Shown here: in pieces, positions 46,226 through 55,099 of the stretch
How the letters are laid out: every line of letters begins with the position of its first letter
Position numbering within the stretch: position 1 is the stretch's first letter
The notes under the pieces: generated by a model
Told to the model about the DNA's origin: nothing
The model's input: only the letters and a program-made list of their open reading frames with translations
Database searches by the model: none
Made by a program: the position numbers and the translations under genes
NCBI RefSeq assembly: GCF_004522215.1
Contig: NZ_SDLR01000005.1
Span: 93,086 to 157,085, forward strand
Origin: Ammoniphilus sp. YIM 78166
GTDB taxonomy: Bacteria > Bacillota > Bacilli > Aneurinibacillales > RAOX-1
DNA: 64,000 nucleotides
Direction: 5' to 3'

Positions 46226-47581
46226 TTAACCCACCTTTTCCTCGGGATCTCTTTCTGCTTTCCCTTCTTTTCTCTTGAGTCTAGCCACGAGGTATCCTAA
46301 AACAGCCCCGCCAAAAGCTGGAATGACCCACCCAATGCCTACCACATATAGTGGGAGATATTGTTGATAAATCGAAGTGATCGTTTCCAATCTAAGACCG
46401 GCTTGACTCAGGCTGTCCACAAGACTGACAAAAATAGTTGCGATCAAAGCTCCTTGATAAACCTCTGCGTGCCCTTTAAAGCGATGGTGAAAAAAAGACA
46501 GCAGGACCAGCACGATCGCGAGCGGATATATGCCGATCAGGACAGGAACAGAAAGTTTGATGATCTGCGTCAAACCGATATTTGCCAGCAATGCACTAAA
46601 AAGAGTCAATATGCTAATGATTATTTTATAGGAAACGGCGGGAAAAATTTTCGCAAAAAATCTCCCGCATGCTGCAACCAATCCGACCGATGTCGTTAGG
46701 CAGGCCAACGTTACAGCCAGTCCAAGCAGCATGGTACCGGACGAGCCGAATAGCAGGTAGGCTACGTTCGAGAGAATTTCCCCGCCATTCTCGGAAACAC
46801 CAAGGATTTCAGAACTGGAGCCTCCAAGAAAAGAAAGGGAAAGATAGACAAGGGCCAAACCCACCCCGGCGATCATTCCGGCCTTCAACGTCGTTGCCGC
46901 CAATACTTTATGGTCCTTTATACCCCGTTCTTCAATGGCGGAAATAACAACCATGCTGAATACGAGAGCAGCAATCGTATCCATGGTTAAATATCCTTCA
47001 ATGAACCCTTTGAAGAAAGGCGCTTCCTGATACGCTGGCTCCGGATTTCCCAATTCGCCGATCGGCGAGATGAAACTTTTGATAACCAATAAAGCGATAG
47101 TTCCCAACAATAGGGGTGTCAATACTTTTCCGATTCGATCGACAAGCTTGGACGGATGGATAGAAAACCAAAATGTGATGCCGAAAAATACAACCGAGTA
47201 CAGAAAAAGTGCTGAGGGCTGCAGTCGGATTTCCTCTGGCAAAAAAGGGGAAGCTCCCATTTCAAAAGCAACTGTACCGGTTCGCGGAATACCGAAAAGC
47301 GGACCGATGGCCAAATAAACAACAATGGTAAATACGATTCCAAAAACAGGATGAACCCGATTAGCTAAGGCTTGCAAACTGCCCCCTGCCATCCCAACGG
47401 CGGCTACAGATAAAAGCGGCAGCCCTACCCCGGTAATCAAAAATCCCACCATGGCAACCCAAAGGCTTGTACCCGCCGCCTGCCCGAGAGCTGGGGGAAA
47501 GATGAGGTTGCCCGCACCAAAAAACAGGGCAAATAACATCAATCCTATAGCTACCATTTCTTTTCCAGATATTTGCTTCAT
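46226..47581 (-). CDS. brnQ: Branched-chain amino acid:cation symporter
   Basis: A 451-residue LIVCS-family carrier with about twelve transmembrane segments. Signature blocks: KEMVAIGLMLFALFFGAGNL, FPPALGQAAGTSLW and GPLFGIPRTGTVAFEMG. It imports leucine, isoleucine and valine with sodium or protons. ATG 47581 is preferred, with GGGAGGGGGAGG upstream. It is followed by the ACT gene, and just upstream lie relics of leucine dehydrogenase and BkdB, so it belonged to a branched-chain amino acid catabolic locus. Confidence 0.93.
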   Translation of the reverse strand: MKQISGKEMVAIGLMLFALFFGAGNLIFPPALGQAAGTSLWVAMVGFLITGVGLPLLSVAAVGMAGGSLQALANRVHPVFGIVFTIVVYLAIGPLFGIPRTGTVAFEMGASPFLPEEIRLQPSALFLYSVVFFGITFWFSIHPSKLVDRIGKVLTPLLLGTIALLVIKSFISPIGELGNPEPAYQEAPFFKGFIEGYLTMDTIAALVFSMVVISAIEERGIKDHKVLAATTLKAGMIAGVGLALVYLSLSFLGGSSSEILGVSENGGEILSNVAYLLFGSSGTMLLGLAVTLACLTTSVGLVAACGRFFAKIFPAVSYKIIISILTLFSALLANIGLTQIIKLSVPVLIGIYPLAIVLVLLSFFHHRFKGHAEVYQGALIATIFVSLVDSLSQAGLRLETITSIYQQYLPLYVVGIGWVIPAFGGAVLGYLVARLKRKEGKAERDPEEKVG

Positions 47582-47717
47582 TGTATCCTCCCCCTCCCGT
47601 TCTTTTTTAAGAATCGGGATCATCTAACCACATTTTACGAATCATGCATGCAGGTTGGGCAGGAGCAGGAAGGCACTGACTCCAGTACTCCAATTTGTGC
47701 TTCGTTCATTCTCCCTG

Positions 47718-47897
47718 TCTGACGCGGTGATCAAGAGACAGGCAGAGATTCATCATATCACGGATCCCAATCATATTGTCAATGACTACCGGTCGCTTGA
47801 CATTCGCTTCGACACTCGAGATCGTCGCCTGCGGTTGATTAATAATCGGGGTAGACAGGACCAAACGAACGAGCCCGTATTATTGACGGTAAATGTA
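47718..47897 (-). pseudogene. BkdB (branched-chain 2-oxoacid dehydrogenase E2) remnant
   Basis: In minus-strand frames with one shift, the sequence reads VTFTVNNTGSF, then STPIINQPQATISSVEANVK, RPVVIDNMIGIRDM and NLCLSLDHRV. This is the catalytic-domain core of BkdB-type dihydrolipoyl acyltransferases, ending at the active-site His/DHR motif. The lipoyl and most of the catalytic domain are missing. Confidence 0.75.
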
Positions 47898-48050
47898 ACT
47901 TGCCCGCCCCGGCAATCACTTCCGCTTTTAACTGGGGAATCGTTTCATCATTAATAACCCCTCCTAACGCGTAGGGCGAACCGCGCAATTGATACGATCC
48001 ATGTTAATGTCCGTAACAATCAGCTTAGCCCCTTCCTCGTGAAACCGGTC
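47897..48050 (-). pseudogene. Leucine dehydrogenase remnant fused to the E2 relic
   Basis: The minus strand reads HEEGAKLIVTDINMDRI, then after a shift and internal deletion YALGGVINDETIPQLKAEVI. These are the NAD-binding domain and following block of leucine/valine dehydrogenase (Bcd). The relic runs directly into the E2 relic without a gap, so a deletion joined two genes. Confidence 0.7.
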
Positions 48051-48119
48051 AAATTGTTGGATTCGAAAGCTTTGTAAGCTGCTCCCTTCATCCCTCTGTA
48101 CACGTAAATTTAATAGATC

Positions 48120-48825
48120 TATTTTTTTCTATTGCAAGATTAATACCAAAAAGTTCCTTATAATCGTTATCACAATAACACTCGTTTTTTTGTTTCTTTA
48201 TCTGCAAATTTTTGCAGTGTATGCAAGATGTTGCATGCATTTGTCATAATTATCCCTGTATATTCAGCAAGCCACTGGATACAACAAAAAATTTCTGATC
48301 ATCTTTAAAGTGCCGATATTAGCCGAGAAAACTTTAAAAGTGTGGTGCGGTCGTTGGTTAAGAGAAGTAGACGAAGGAATTTATCAGTGTGGACTAGAAT
48401 ACAGCCTTTCATTTTTTCATTTGTTTGCGGTTCTCTAGTCATGGGGGATGATGATATCTATGAATTGTATAAGGCTGCCCCTAATGCAAAAATTATTTCC
48501 ATCCATAAAACCTCATTTTAGAGGAGTTCACGGACATACGTTCCTTTATTTCATCAAAATTCAAAAGTAGATCCTCTAAAATGAAGAATTAACGGAACCA
48601 ATAGACCGCTTTTATCGAGAAACTCCCCTTTTCAACTCAAATAGTGGATCGTATGTCCTTATAAGTATGATTGCACTATTCTGCTGCCCCGATCGGAACA
48701 AATAAAAAGACAGATGCAAGCAGGTTACTAGATCTTCCTTTTATAGTAGCAAGTTCGCTTTTGTTCTTGCTGGATATTTTTCAGGAAAGACAATCGAGGG
48801 TTCGTCTTACTTCCTCTCGTATTTA
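48120..48825. other. Intergenic stretch with an MBL-fold relic
   Basis: At 48441-48521 the plus strand encodes GDDDIYELYKAAPNAKIISI, the C-terminal block of MBL-fold hydrolases. Around 48517-48583 TTTTAGAGGA and TCCTCTAAAA form an inverted repeat. No intact gene in this interval. Confidence 0.45.
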
Positions 48826-49596
48826 TTAAAAGACATCCCATAATTGCTTACCGATCAAAACAATCGTTACTCCAATAAATAGTGGACGTATATAATTTGT
48901 ACCTTTACGGATGGCAATTCGAGATCCAACTAGCGCCCCTACAACCATAGCTAACCCCATCATTAATCCATATGAAAAATTAACAGAACCTAAACAGATA
49001 AACGTAATTAAACTAGCCACATTACTAGAAAAATTTAATGCTTTGGCATTTCCCGCAGCAGTTACAAAGTCAAATCCAAGCGAGAGAAAAGCAAAAATCA
49101 AAAATGAACCCGTTCCTGCTCCGAAGAATCCGTCATAGAAACCGATAACGAACGCAACCAAAGTACTGATGTAGCCTGTCTTTTTGTTTATTCCTGAATA
49201 CGTGGAACTTTTTCCCCAATCTTTTTTAAACACGGTAAATATTGCTACTCCAATAAGCAGAAAAATGACTAATGGCTTCAGAAAAGAAGATGGCACTTGT
49301 CGGACCGTAATGGATCCTAAGACCGCTCCTATCAAGGAAAAAGGAATGAGGTATTTTACCAAGTGAAAGTTTATTTTTCCCGAACGGATAAAAGAAATGG
49401 TACTGGTCAATGAACCCATTGTAGCAGCCAGCTTGTTTGTTCCTAATACCATTGGAAGAGGAAGTCCGGTAAGTAAGAGAGCAGGAATAGAAATGAGTCC
49501 CCCTCCCCCCACAACAGAATCAATAAAAGAAGCTAAGAAACCCAATCCAACTAAAGCGATTAACATTTCAACAGTTACATCATTCAAGATAAACAC
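48826..49596 (-). CDS. TauE/SafE (TSUP) family membrane transporter
   Basis: A 256-residue protein with seven or eight transmembrane segments. It has the TSUP signature FLASFIDSVVGGGGLISIPALLL (in part) and the second-repeat FYDGFFGAGTGSFLIFAF. The family exports sulfite, sulfonates or organosulfur anions; substrate here unknown. Divergent from a LysR-type regulator 88 bases away, which probably controls it. Confidence 0.9.
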   Translation of the reverse strand: MFILNDVTVEMLIALVGLGFLASFIDSVVGGGGLISIPALLLTGLPLPMVLGTNKLAATMGSLTSTISFIRSGKINFHLVKYLIPFSLIGAVLGSITVRQVPSSFLKPLVIFLLIGVAIFTVFKKDWGKSSTYSGINKKTGYISTLVAFVIGFYDGFFGAGTGSFLIFAFLSLGFDFVTAAGNAKALNFSSNVASLITFICLGSVNFSYGLMMGLAMVVGALVGSRIAIRKGTNYIRPLFIGVTIVLIGKQLWDVF

Positions 49597-49690
49597 CTCC
49601 TCACATCATCATAAATTGCGAGGAATCATCAGTCTAATATATAATTTAATAGTATTCATAGATGATATCTATATATCTTAAGGAGTGACG

Positions 49691-50578
49691 ATGAATTTAC
49701 ATGCATTGAGAGTATTTTTTGAGGTTGCTAATAGAAAAAGTGTAACGGGTGCAGCTATTCACCTTGCCATTAGTCAGCCTTCCGTGACCGCTCAGATTCG
49801 TAAGCTGGAAAAAGAAATTGGATTAAAAGTTCTTGAAGCGTATGGAAGAGGTATACGTTTGACCGAGGCTGGTGAATTGATTTTTCTCCACGCCCAACGT
49901 CTATTTGCTGTGGAGAAAGAATTAGAAAGGAAGATCGATGACTTTCGGGAGGGGAAAATTGGAACATTGAAGTTAGCTTCGACTGGACTACCTGCTAATG
50001 TTTTATTCCCAAGATGGGTGGCTTCTTTTAAGAAAGTAAATCCAGATATTGATATTATCTTAACTGTTGTCAATTCTAGTGAAGCCAATAGGCAGTTATT
50101 ACACTATGAAGCTGATTTGGCTTTCATAGCAGGTATATCGAAGCATCCAGATATTCATTATGAAAAGCTGTTCGACGATGAACTTTGGTTTATTGTACCA
50201 AAGGGTCACCAATTAGATTCGAGAGAGGCGAGCCTTGGAGAAATGATGGAAGAACCTTTCTTCATGCGGGAGGAAGGAAGTAGTATTCGGGAACAACTCT
50301 TAGCCCTATGCCGAATCCATGATATCTCTCCACCGAAGATGTCCCTACGATATAATGGGATGAATATGTCCATAAAAACCATTCAAGAGGGATATGGAGC
50401 CATGTTAGCTCCTGCTCTTGTAGTGAAAAGTATGATCGAAAAAGGAGAAATTGGGCGTGTCTTTATAGAGGGCATAGATCTTAAGAGACCCATCTACTTC
50501 TGTTCAAGAAAAGATGACTTGTTTTCCCCCACCTCACAAGCATTTTATGAATTGGTGAAAAGGCTATCTATGAGCTAG
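49691..50578 (+). CDS. LysR-family transcriptional regulator
   Basis: A 295-residue regulator. The N-terminal winged helix reads LHALRVFFEVANRKSVTGAA and SQPSVTAQIRKLEKEIG, and the C-terminal co-inducer domain covers residues 90-290. ATG 49691 is preferred: AAGGAG lies 6 bases upstream, while GTG 49685 adjoins it. Divergent orientation to the TauE-like gene is the classical LysR arrangement; the shared gap 49597-49690 is AT-rich and would hold the operator. Confidence 0.92.
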   Translation: MNLHALRVFFEVANRKSVTGAAIHLAISQPSVTAQIRKLEKEIGLKVLEAYGRGIRLTEAGELIFLHAQRLFAVEKELERKIDDFREGKIGTLKLASTGLPANVLFPRWVASFKKVNPDIDIILTVVNSSEANRQLLHYEADLAFIAGISKHPDIHYEKLFDDELWFIVPKGHQLDSREASLGEMMEEPFFMREEGSSIREQLLALCRIHDISPPKMSLRYNGMNMSIKTIQEGYGAMLAPALVVKSMIEKGEIGRVFIEGIDLKRPIYFCSRKDDLFSPTSQAFYELVKRLSMS

Positions 50579-50610
50579 ACCTATTCCGCTATCTCCCGTT
50601 AGGACATTCC

Positions 50611-50705
50611 AAAGTCTTTATGAAGGGCTACCCGGATGGGACCTTCCGACCGTCGAAGTGAGTGAAGCCGAGTTTATGGTAATGCTGTTTGAAAATGGCG
50701 AGTAG
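50611..50705 (+). pseudogene. Second SLH-domain remnant
   Basis: KGYPDGTFRPSK is followed, after a one-base shift, by VSEAEFMVMLFENGE and a stop. This is the C-terminal half of an SLH motif (GYPDG.F.P...V.RAEF). It lacks everything upstream. Confidence 0.6.
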
Positions 50706-50728
50706 TTCACAAACGGTAGGAGAGTAGC

Positions 50729-51523
50729 CTATTCATCTTTTTTCACTTTAGCTCTTATCCTGACCTCTTTATAGGAGGGATAAGGGAGTACACTTGGAAT
50801 TTGAATAAGGATTAAGCGGGTATCCTCGTTTGTACTTGCTTCGATTTTTAAAGAATGAAGTGAAGTCGCTTCAACTACGACAAACATATGTGAATCTACT
50901 GACTTGGTTTCATTTTGAAAATGCCAATTCGATTTCCCTTCAACAACAAGGCTGGCGATGGAGTAGCCGTCAGGTATATCATGCTCGAACTTTTGTCCAG
51001 CGGATATCGTGACATCCCACATCTTGGAGTCAGCAACTAAATGAACGGGAGAGTGATGGCCAACTATGGTTTTAACGGTGATACCATTTTTTGTTGTTAC
51101 TGGCAGTTCGTGATCCTCATAATCAGCATAGGTTGGGGTAGCATAGTTGGATTCTCCCATGAATGGTTCAAACCAAATTTGAAACCCCGATGTACCTTTT
51201 TCATATTTCTCGGAGTGTTGAACTCCGCTACCTGTTTGCATCACCTGTAAGCCCCCAGTGTTAAGGGTTCTCTCATTTCCAAGGGTATCTTGATGATGTA
51301 CTCTTCCTTTAAGAAGGTACGAAATGATTTCAAATCCTCGATGTGGATGAGGAGGGAGGTATGCATCTTCTTTTGCTTGAAACCACGCCCAATAAAATAG
51401 GGTTCCTACACGATCGACAGTTGATCCTTCACCTGGAAATCCAATCGGCTTCTGCTCCACGAGTTTTCCTTCGTCAAACCCACCTGATACCTGTTGATCT
51501 GTTGAAAAAACACGCATAGACAT
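50729..51523 (-). CDS. Pirin family protein
   Basis: About 264 residues, a bicupin. The N-terminal cupin has the metal motif PHPHRGFEIISYLLKG and HxxxxE-type HSEKYEKG; the C-terminal cupin is degenerate. Bacterial pirins include quercetinase-like dioxygenases and regulators of pyruvate metabolism; no specific role can be given. ATG 51523 is preferred (AAAGGA 8 bases upstream) over 51532. A GGTTTTCGT hairpin (51620-51660) follows the wrbA-like relic on the same strand. Confidence 0.85.
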   Translation of the reverse strand: MSMRVFSTDQQVSGGFDEGKLVEQKPIGFPGEGSTVDRVGTLFYWAWFQAKEDAYLPPHPHRGFEIISYLLKGRVHHQDTLGNERTLNTGGLQVMQTGSGVQHSEKYEKGTSGFQIWFEPFMGESNYATPTYADYEDHELPVTTKNGITVKTIVGHHSPVHLVADSKMWDVTISAGQKFEHDIPDGYSIASLVVEGKSNWHFQNETKSVDSHMFVVVEATSLHSLKIEASTNEDTRLILIQIPSVLPYPSYKEVRIRAKVKKDE

Positions 51524-51677
51524 AAACATCATCCTTTCTTAATGTCCGGGTCATCCATTTAAGAAGGGATGCCCCATGCGAAAAAATTCAGTTACCGGTT
51601 AACTTACAAAGACTCGCAATCAACAGACGAAAACCACAGTTCGCGCTGTGGTTTTCGTTCATAAATAATTAACTAAA

Positions 51678-52279
51678 TTACTGCATACCTTTCTTAACCC
51701 ACTCAGCAATGGTAACTACGCGTTTAGCTTGATGCCTAACGGCGTTTTGATACGCCCCCACATCCCCAACCATTTGATTGTTTTGATCAACGGATACACT
51801 GGTACCATACGGATTTCCTCCAGCAGCAAACAAAGAAGCATCCGTATATCCCGGAGCGACAACAATAGCTCCCCAATGATACATGGTGGTGTATAGATTA
51901 AGGATGGTGGCCTCTTGACCGCCGTGAGCGTTTTGAGCAGAAGTCATCGCGCTTACGACTTTATTAACGGTTTTACCATGGAACCAGATACCGCCCGTCG
52001 TGTCTAAAAATTGCTTCATTTGGGATGCCACATTTCCAAATCGAGTAGGAGTGCTGAAGATGATGGCATCTGCCCATACGATATCATCAGGTGTTACGGT
52101 GTTGATACATGCCGTTTCCTCTACATGAGCTTTCCAAGCAGGATTCCCTTCGATTACCGATTGAGGAGCGAGTTCAGGAACCTTTAAGATTTTAACTTCG
52201 GCTCCAGCCTCCTCACCGGCAGAAGCAGCCCATTGTGCTCGAATAACCTGTAATAAACAATCGCAAGTTTGACAGGCAT
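51678..52279 (-). pseudogene. WrbA-type NAD(P)H:quinone oxidoreductase, frameshifted
   Basis: The start MPVKLAIVYY at 52279 has a strong GGAGGG site. The next codons should encode the FMN-phosphate loop (S-T-G-T-N type), but a deletion or shift occurs there. The rest reads in another frame from AQWAASAGEEAGAEVK to the end, including TRFGNVASQMKQFLDTTG and QNAHGGQEATILNLYTTMYH. Reading from an upstream in-frame ATG at 52337 gives a protein with an unrelated N-terminus and no FMN loop. Probably inactive. Confidence 0.7.
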
Positions 52280-52385
52280 GATTAACCCTCCTGAAATGGT
52301 TTGCAATATACATTCCCACGCTTCCCTTCGCATCCAAGTATTAAACCCATGTGAACAGAAAAACGAAAAGGGATTAATTAGAGTC

Positions 52386-52577
52386 TTATCTAAGGCTAAA
52401 AGCGTGCTTCCGGTCAAAGCTAAATATTATAGTGACATAAGCCAAGAACGAAAGATCTGGCTCCCATCCAGCCATTGACCATTCAAAATAACTCAACATG
52501 GTAGAGGCAATCAGGAAAGATCCTACGAGCGATAACACCCCGGCAGCAAAATGCAATCCACCTTCCAATTTATTCAA
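52386..52577 (-). CDS. Doubtful small membrane protein
   Basis: Sixty-three codons starting at TTG, with two hydrophobic segments (GLHFAAGVLSLVGSFLIAST and LSFLAYVTIIF). No ribosome binding site and no family recognised. It may be a fragment of a larger membrane protein. Confidence 0.25.
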   Translation of the reverse strand: MNKLEGGLHFAAGVLSLVGSFLIASTMLSYFEWSMAGWEPDLSFLAYVTIIFSFDRKHAFSLR

Positions 52578-52724
52578 TCCAGTGATAATCGTTATTTAAT
52601 ATACTTAAACAGCAATAAGGAACAGTGATGCCACACTGCTCCTCAACAATCAATTATTGAACTTAACAAAACTACAAATGAGTCAGCTTGACGAGGAGGC
52701 CTCCATAATTAGGGGATTAAGCCT

Positions 52725-53945
52725 CTATGATTCCTCCATTTCGGCTCCTGGACGGTTTCAGTGAATCATTGAGCTACTATGATTCCTCCATTTCCACTCC
52801 CGAATGGTTTCAGTAAATCATTGAGCTACTATGATTCCTCCATTTCCTCTTCCGGACGGTTTCAGTGAATCATTGAGCTACTATGACTCCTCCATTTCGG
52901 CTCCTTGATGGTTTCAGTGCATCATTCGGCTACTATGATTCCTCCATTTCGGCTCCTGGACGGTTTCAGTGAATCATTCGGCTACTATGACTCCTCCATT
53001 TCGGCTCCTGGACGGTTTTAGTGCATCATTCGGCCTCTATGATTCCTCCACTTCCACTCTCTGACAGTTTCAGTGAATCATTCGGCTACTATGACTCCTC
53101 CATTTCGGCTCCTTGATGGTTTCAGTGAATCATTCGGCTACTATGATTCCTCCATTTCGGCTCCTGGACGGTTTCAGTGAATCATTGAGCTACTATGATT
53201 CCTCCATTTCCACTCCCGAATGGTTTCAGTAAATCATTGAGCTACTATGATTCCTCCATTTCCTCTTCCGGACGGTTTCAGTGAATCATTGAGCTACTAT
53301 GACTCCTCCATTTCGGCTCCTTGATGGTTTCAGTGCATCATTCGGCTACTATGATTCCTCCATTTCGGCTCCTGGACGGTTTCAGTGCATCATTCGGCTA
53401 CTATGACTCCTCCATTTCGGCTCCTGGACGGTTTCAGTGAATCATTCGGCTACTATGACTCCTCCATTTCGGCTCCTGGACGGTTTCAGTGAATCATTCG
53501 GCTACTATGATTCCTCCATTTCGGCTCCTGGACGGTTTCAGTGAATCATTGAGCTACTATGATTCCTCCATTTCCGCTCCTGGACGGTTTCAGTGCATCA
53601 TTGAGCTACTATGACTCCTCCATTTCCACTCCCTGACAGTTTCAGTGAATCATTGAGCTACTATGATTCCTCCATTTCCACTCCCGGACAGTTTCAGTGA
53701 ATCATTCAGCCTCTATGATTCCTCCACTTCCACTCCCTAACAGTTTCAGTGCATCATTCGGCTACTATGACTCCTCCATTTCGGCTCCTGGACGGTTTCA
53801 GTGAATCATTGAGCTACTATGACTCCTCCATTTCCACTCCCCGACAGTTTCAGTGAATCATTCGGCCTCTATGATTCCTCCACTTCCACTCCCTAACAGT
53901 TTCAGTGCATCATTCGGCTACTATGACTCCTCCATTTCGGCTCCT
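52725..53945. repeat. 52-bp tandem repeat array, 23 complete units
   Basis: Units begin CTATGATTCCTCCATTTC and continue with a variable GGCTCC/CACTCC/CTCTTCC block, GGTTTCAGTGAATCATT and GAGCTA/CGGCTA/CGGCCT. The first begins at 52725 and the last, partial one at 53921: exactly 23 x 52 bases, so no unit has an indel. GAATCAT and the next ATGATTC form a 7-bp stem with a 9-base loop at each junction. A block around 52799 recurs at 53215 (8 units) and one at 53731 recurs at 53887 (3 units). Fifty-two is not a multiple of three, so it is not a coding repeat. Confidence 0.95.
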
Positions 53946-53949
53946 GTGA

Positions 53950-54150
53950 ACGTTATCGTAAAGCAGCTCGCGTTTCGTGCCCTGAACCTGTGCGTATATA
54001 AAAAGGGACAGTCCTTAAACCTAAGGGGGTATCCCCGAAGCAAGCAAAAAGAGACCGACAGTGCGGTCACACTATCGGTCACGTACAACAGACGTGCCCC
54101 AATGGGGCGGTTCTCCTATGGCTGCTCCTTTGGGTAATGGCTCCATTTTG
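53950..54150 (+). repeat. Compound relic: GGGACAGTCC repeat plus antitoxin-type hairpin
   Basis: A degenerate GGGACAGTCC repeat with GGGGGTATCCCCGAAG (54004-54040) is joined to the stem GACCGACAGTG (54053-54063) with CACTATCGGTC (54070-54080) and ACGTACAACAGACGTGCCCC. The two repeat families abut here. No toxin frame. Confidence 0.55.
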
Positions 54151-54174
54151 CTTAATCTGCCATCCCCTTAACAT

Positions 54175-55086
54175 TTAAGCTACCGGATTTCTAAGAACGC
54201 CTAAACTTCCGATCTCCACTTCTACAACATCTCCTGCCTTCAGGAAACGGGGCGGCTCGAATCCCATTCCCACTCCCTTTGGCGTTCCAGTGGCGATAAT
54301 ATCTCCCGGCCTTAGGGTAATTCCTTTCGAGACTGTCTCAATAATGGTGGGAATGTCGAAGATGAGCAATTCGGTATTCGATTGCTGACGTACTTCTCCA
54401 TTCACGCGACTTTGAATCTCAAGCATCGCTGGGTTACCAATTTCATCTGCTGTTGCTATATAAGGCCCCATAGGACAGAAAGTATCCAGACTCTTCCCCA
54501 AGAACCACTGTTTATGATCCCTCTGCAAATCCCGTGCGGTAATATCATTGACCATCGTATAGCCAAAAATGTAGTCATAGGCTTCGCCTTTAGAAATATT
54601 CGAACCTTCCCTACCAATAATGATGGCCAGTTCGGCCTCATAGTCCAATTCTTGCGTCACGTCCGGATGGGATTGAATGGGCTCTTCCGGACCGATTACC
54701 GTTGTGGTCGCTTTCGTGAAAACGATCGGGTGAGTCGGAATGGCCTTGGAATCATCTGTCGTCTTCCCAAATTCATAAGCATGCTCACGATAATTGATCC
54801 CGAGGCAAATGATATTGCGTTTAGGCTGGGGAATCGGGGCCGCAAGCCTGACCTCTGTCAAAGGAATCACAAAATCTTCTGGCTGCTGGCTTGCTAGTTG
54901 TTTTCGAATCTCCTCTACCCTTTCCATGGCTTGAGGGTCTCCAATGAGATCGACCAATTCAAGCGGCAGGATTGTGGAAGGGAACATGACTTTCTCTGCT
55001 TTCAGAATATCTATAATGGAATTTTTGTCATTGGTTAAGTAGCCATATCTAGATTGATTATGATGAATAAAGGTACTCAGATACAT
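54175..55086 (-). CDS. Fumarylacetoacetate hydrolase (FAH) family protein
   Basis: A 303-residue FAH-superfamily enzyme: an N-terminal cap (1-75), then the catalytic domain with CLGINYREHAYEFG, the metal ligands in DYEAELAIIIGREG and the GYTMVNDITARDLQ block, and TGTPKGVGMGF near the end. Members are hydrolases or decarboxylases of 2-oxo acids such as acylpyruvates or 2-hydroxyhepta-2,4-diene-1,7-dioate. It is in an operon with a FadR-type regulator, opposite an enol-lactonase-like hydrolase and an MFS transporter, so an aromatic or organic acid degradation role is likely. Confidence 0.9.
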   Translation of the reverse strand: MYLSTFIHHNQSRYGYLTNDKNSIIDILKAEKVMFPSTILPLELVDLIGDPQAMERVEEIRKQLASQQPEDFVIPLTEVRLAAPIPQPKRNIICLGINYREHAYEFGKTTDDSKAIPTHPIVFTKATTTVIGPEEPIQSHPDVTQELDYEAELAIIIGREGSNISKGEAYDYIFGYTMVNDITARDLQRDHKQWFLGKSLDTFCPMGPYIATADEIGNPAMLEIQSRVNGEVRQQSNTELLIFDIPTIIETVSKGITLRPGDIIATGTPKGVGMGFEPPRFLKAGDVVEVEIGSLGVLRNPVA

Positions 55087-55099
55087 TGACCTCTTCCTC

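Noticed and set aside
52725..53945. CRISPR array
   Set aside because: Units are 52 bp back to back with scattered point variants; there are no constant repeat/unique spacer blocks and no cas genes.
53853..54137. Possible 94-residue gene over the end of the repeat array
   Set aside because: It begins inside the 52-bp repeats and ends in the antitoxin-type relic; no ribosome binding site or family.
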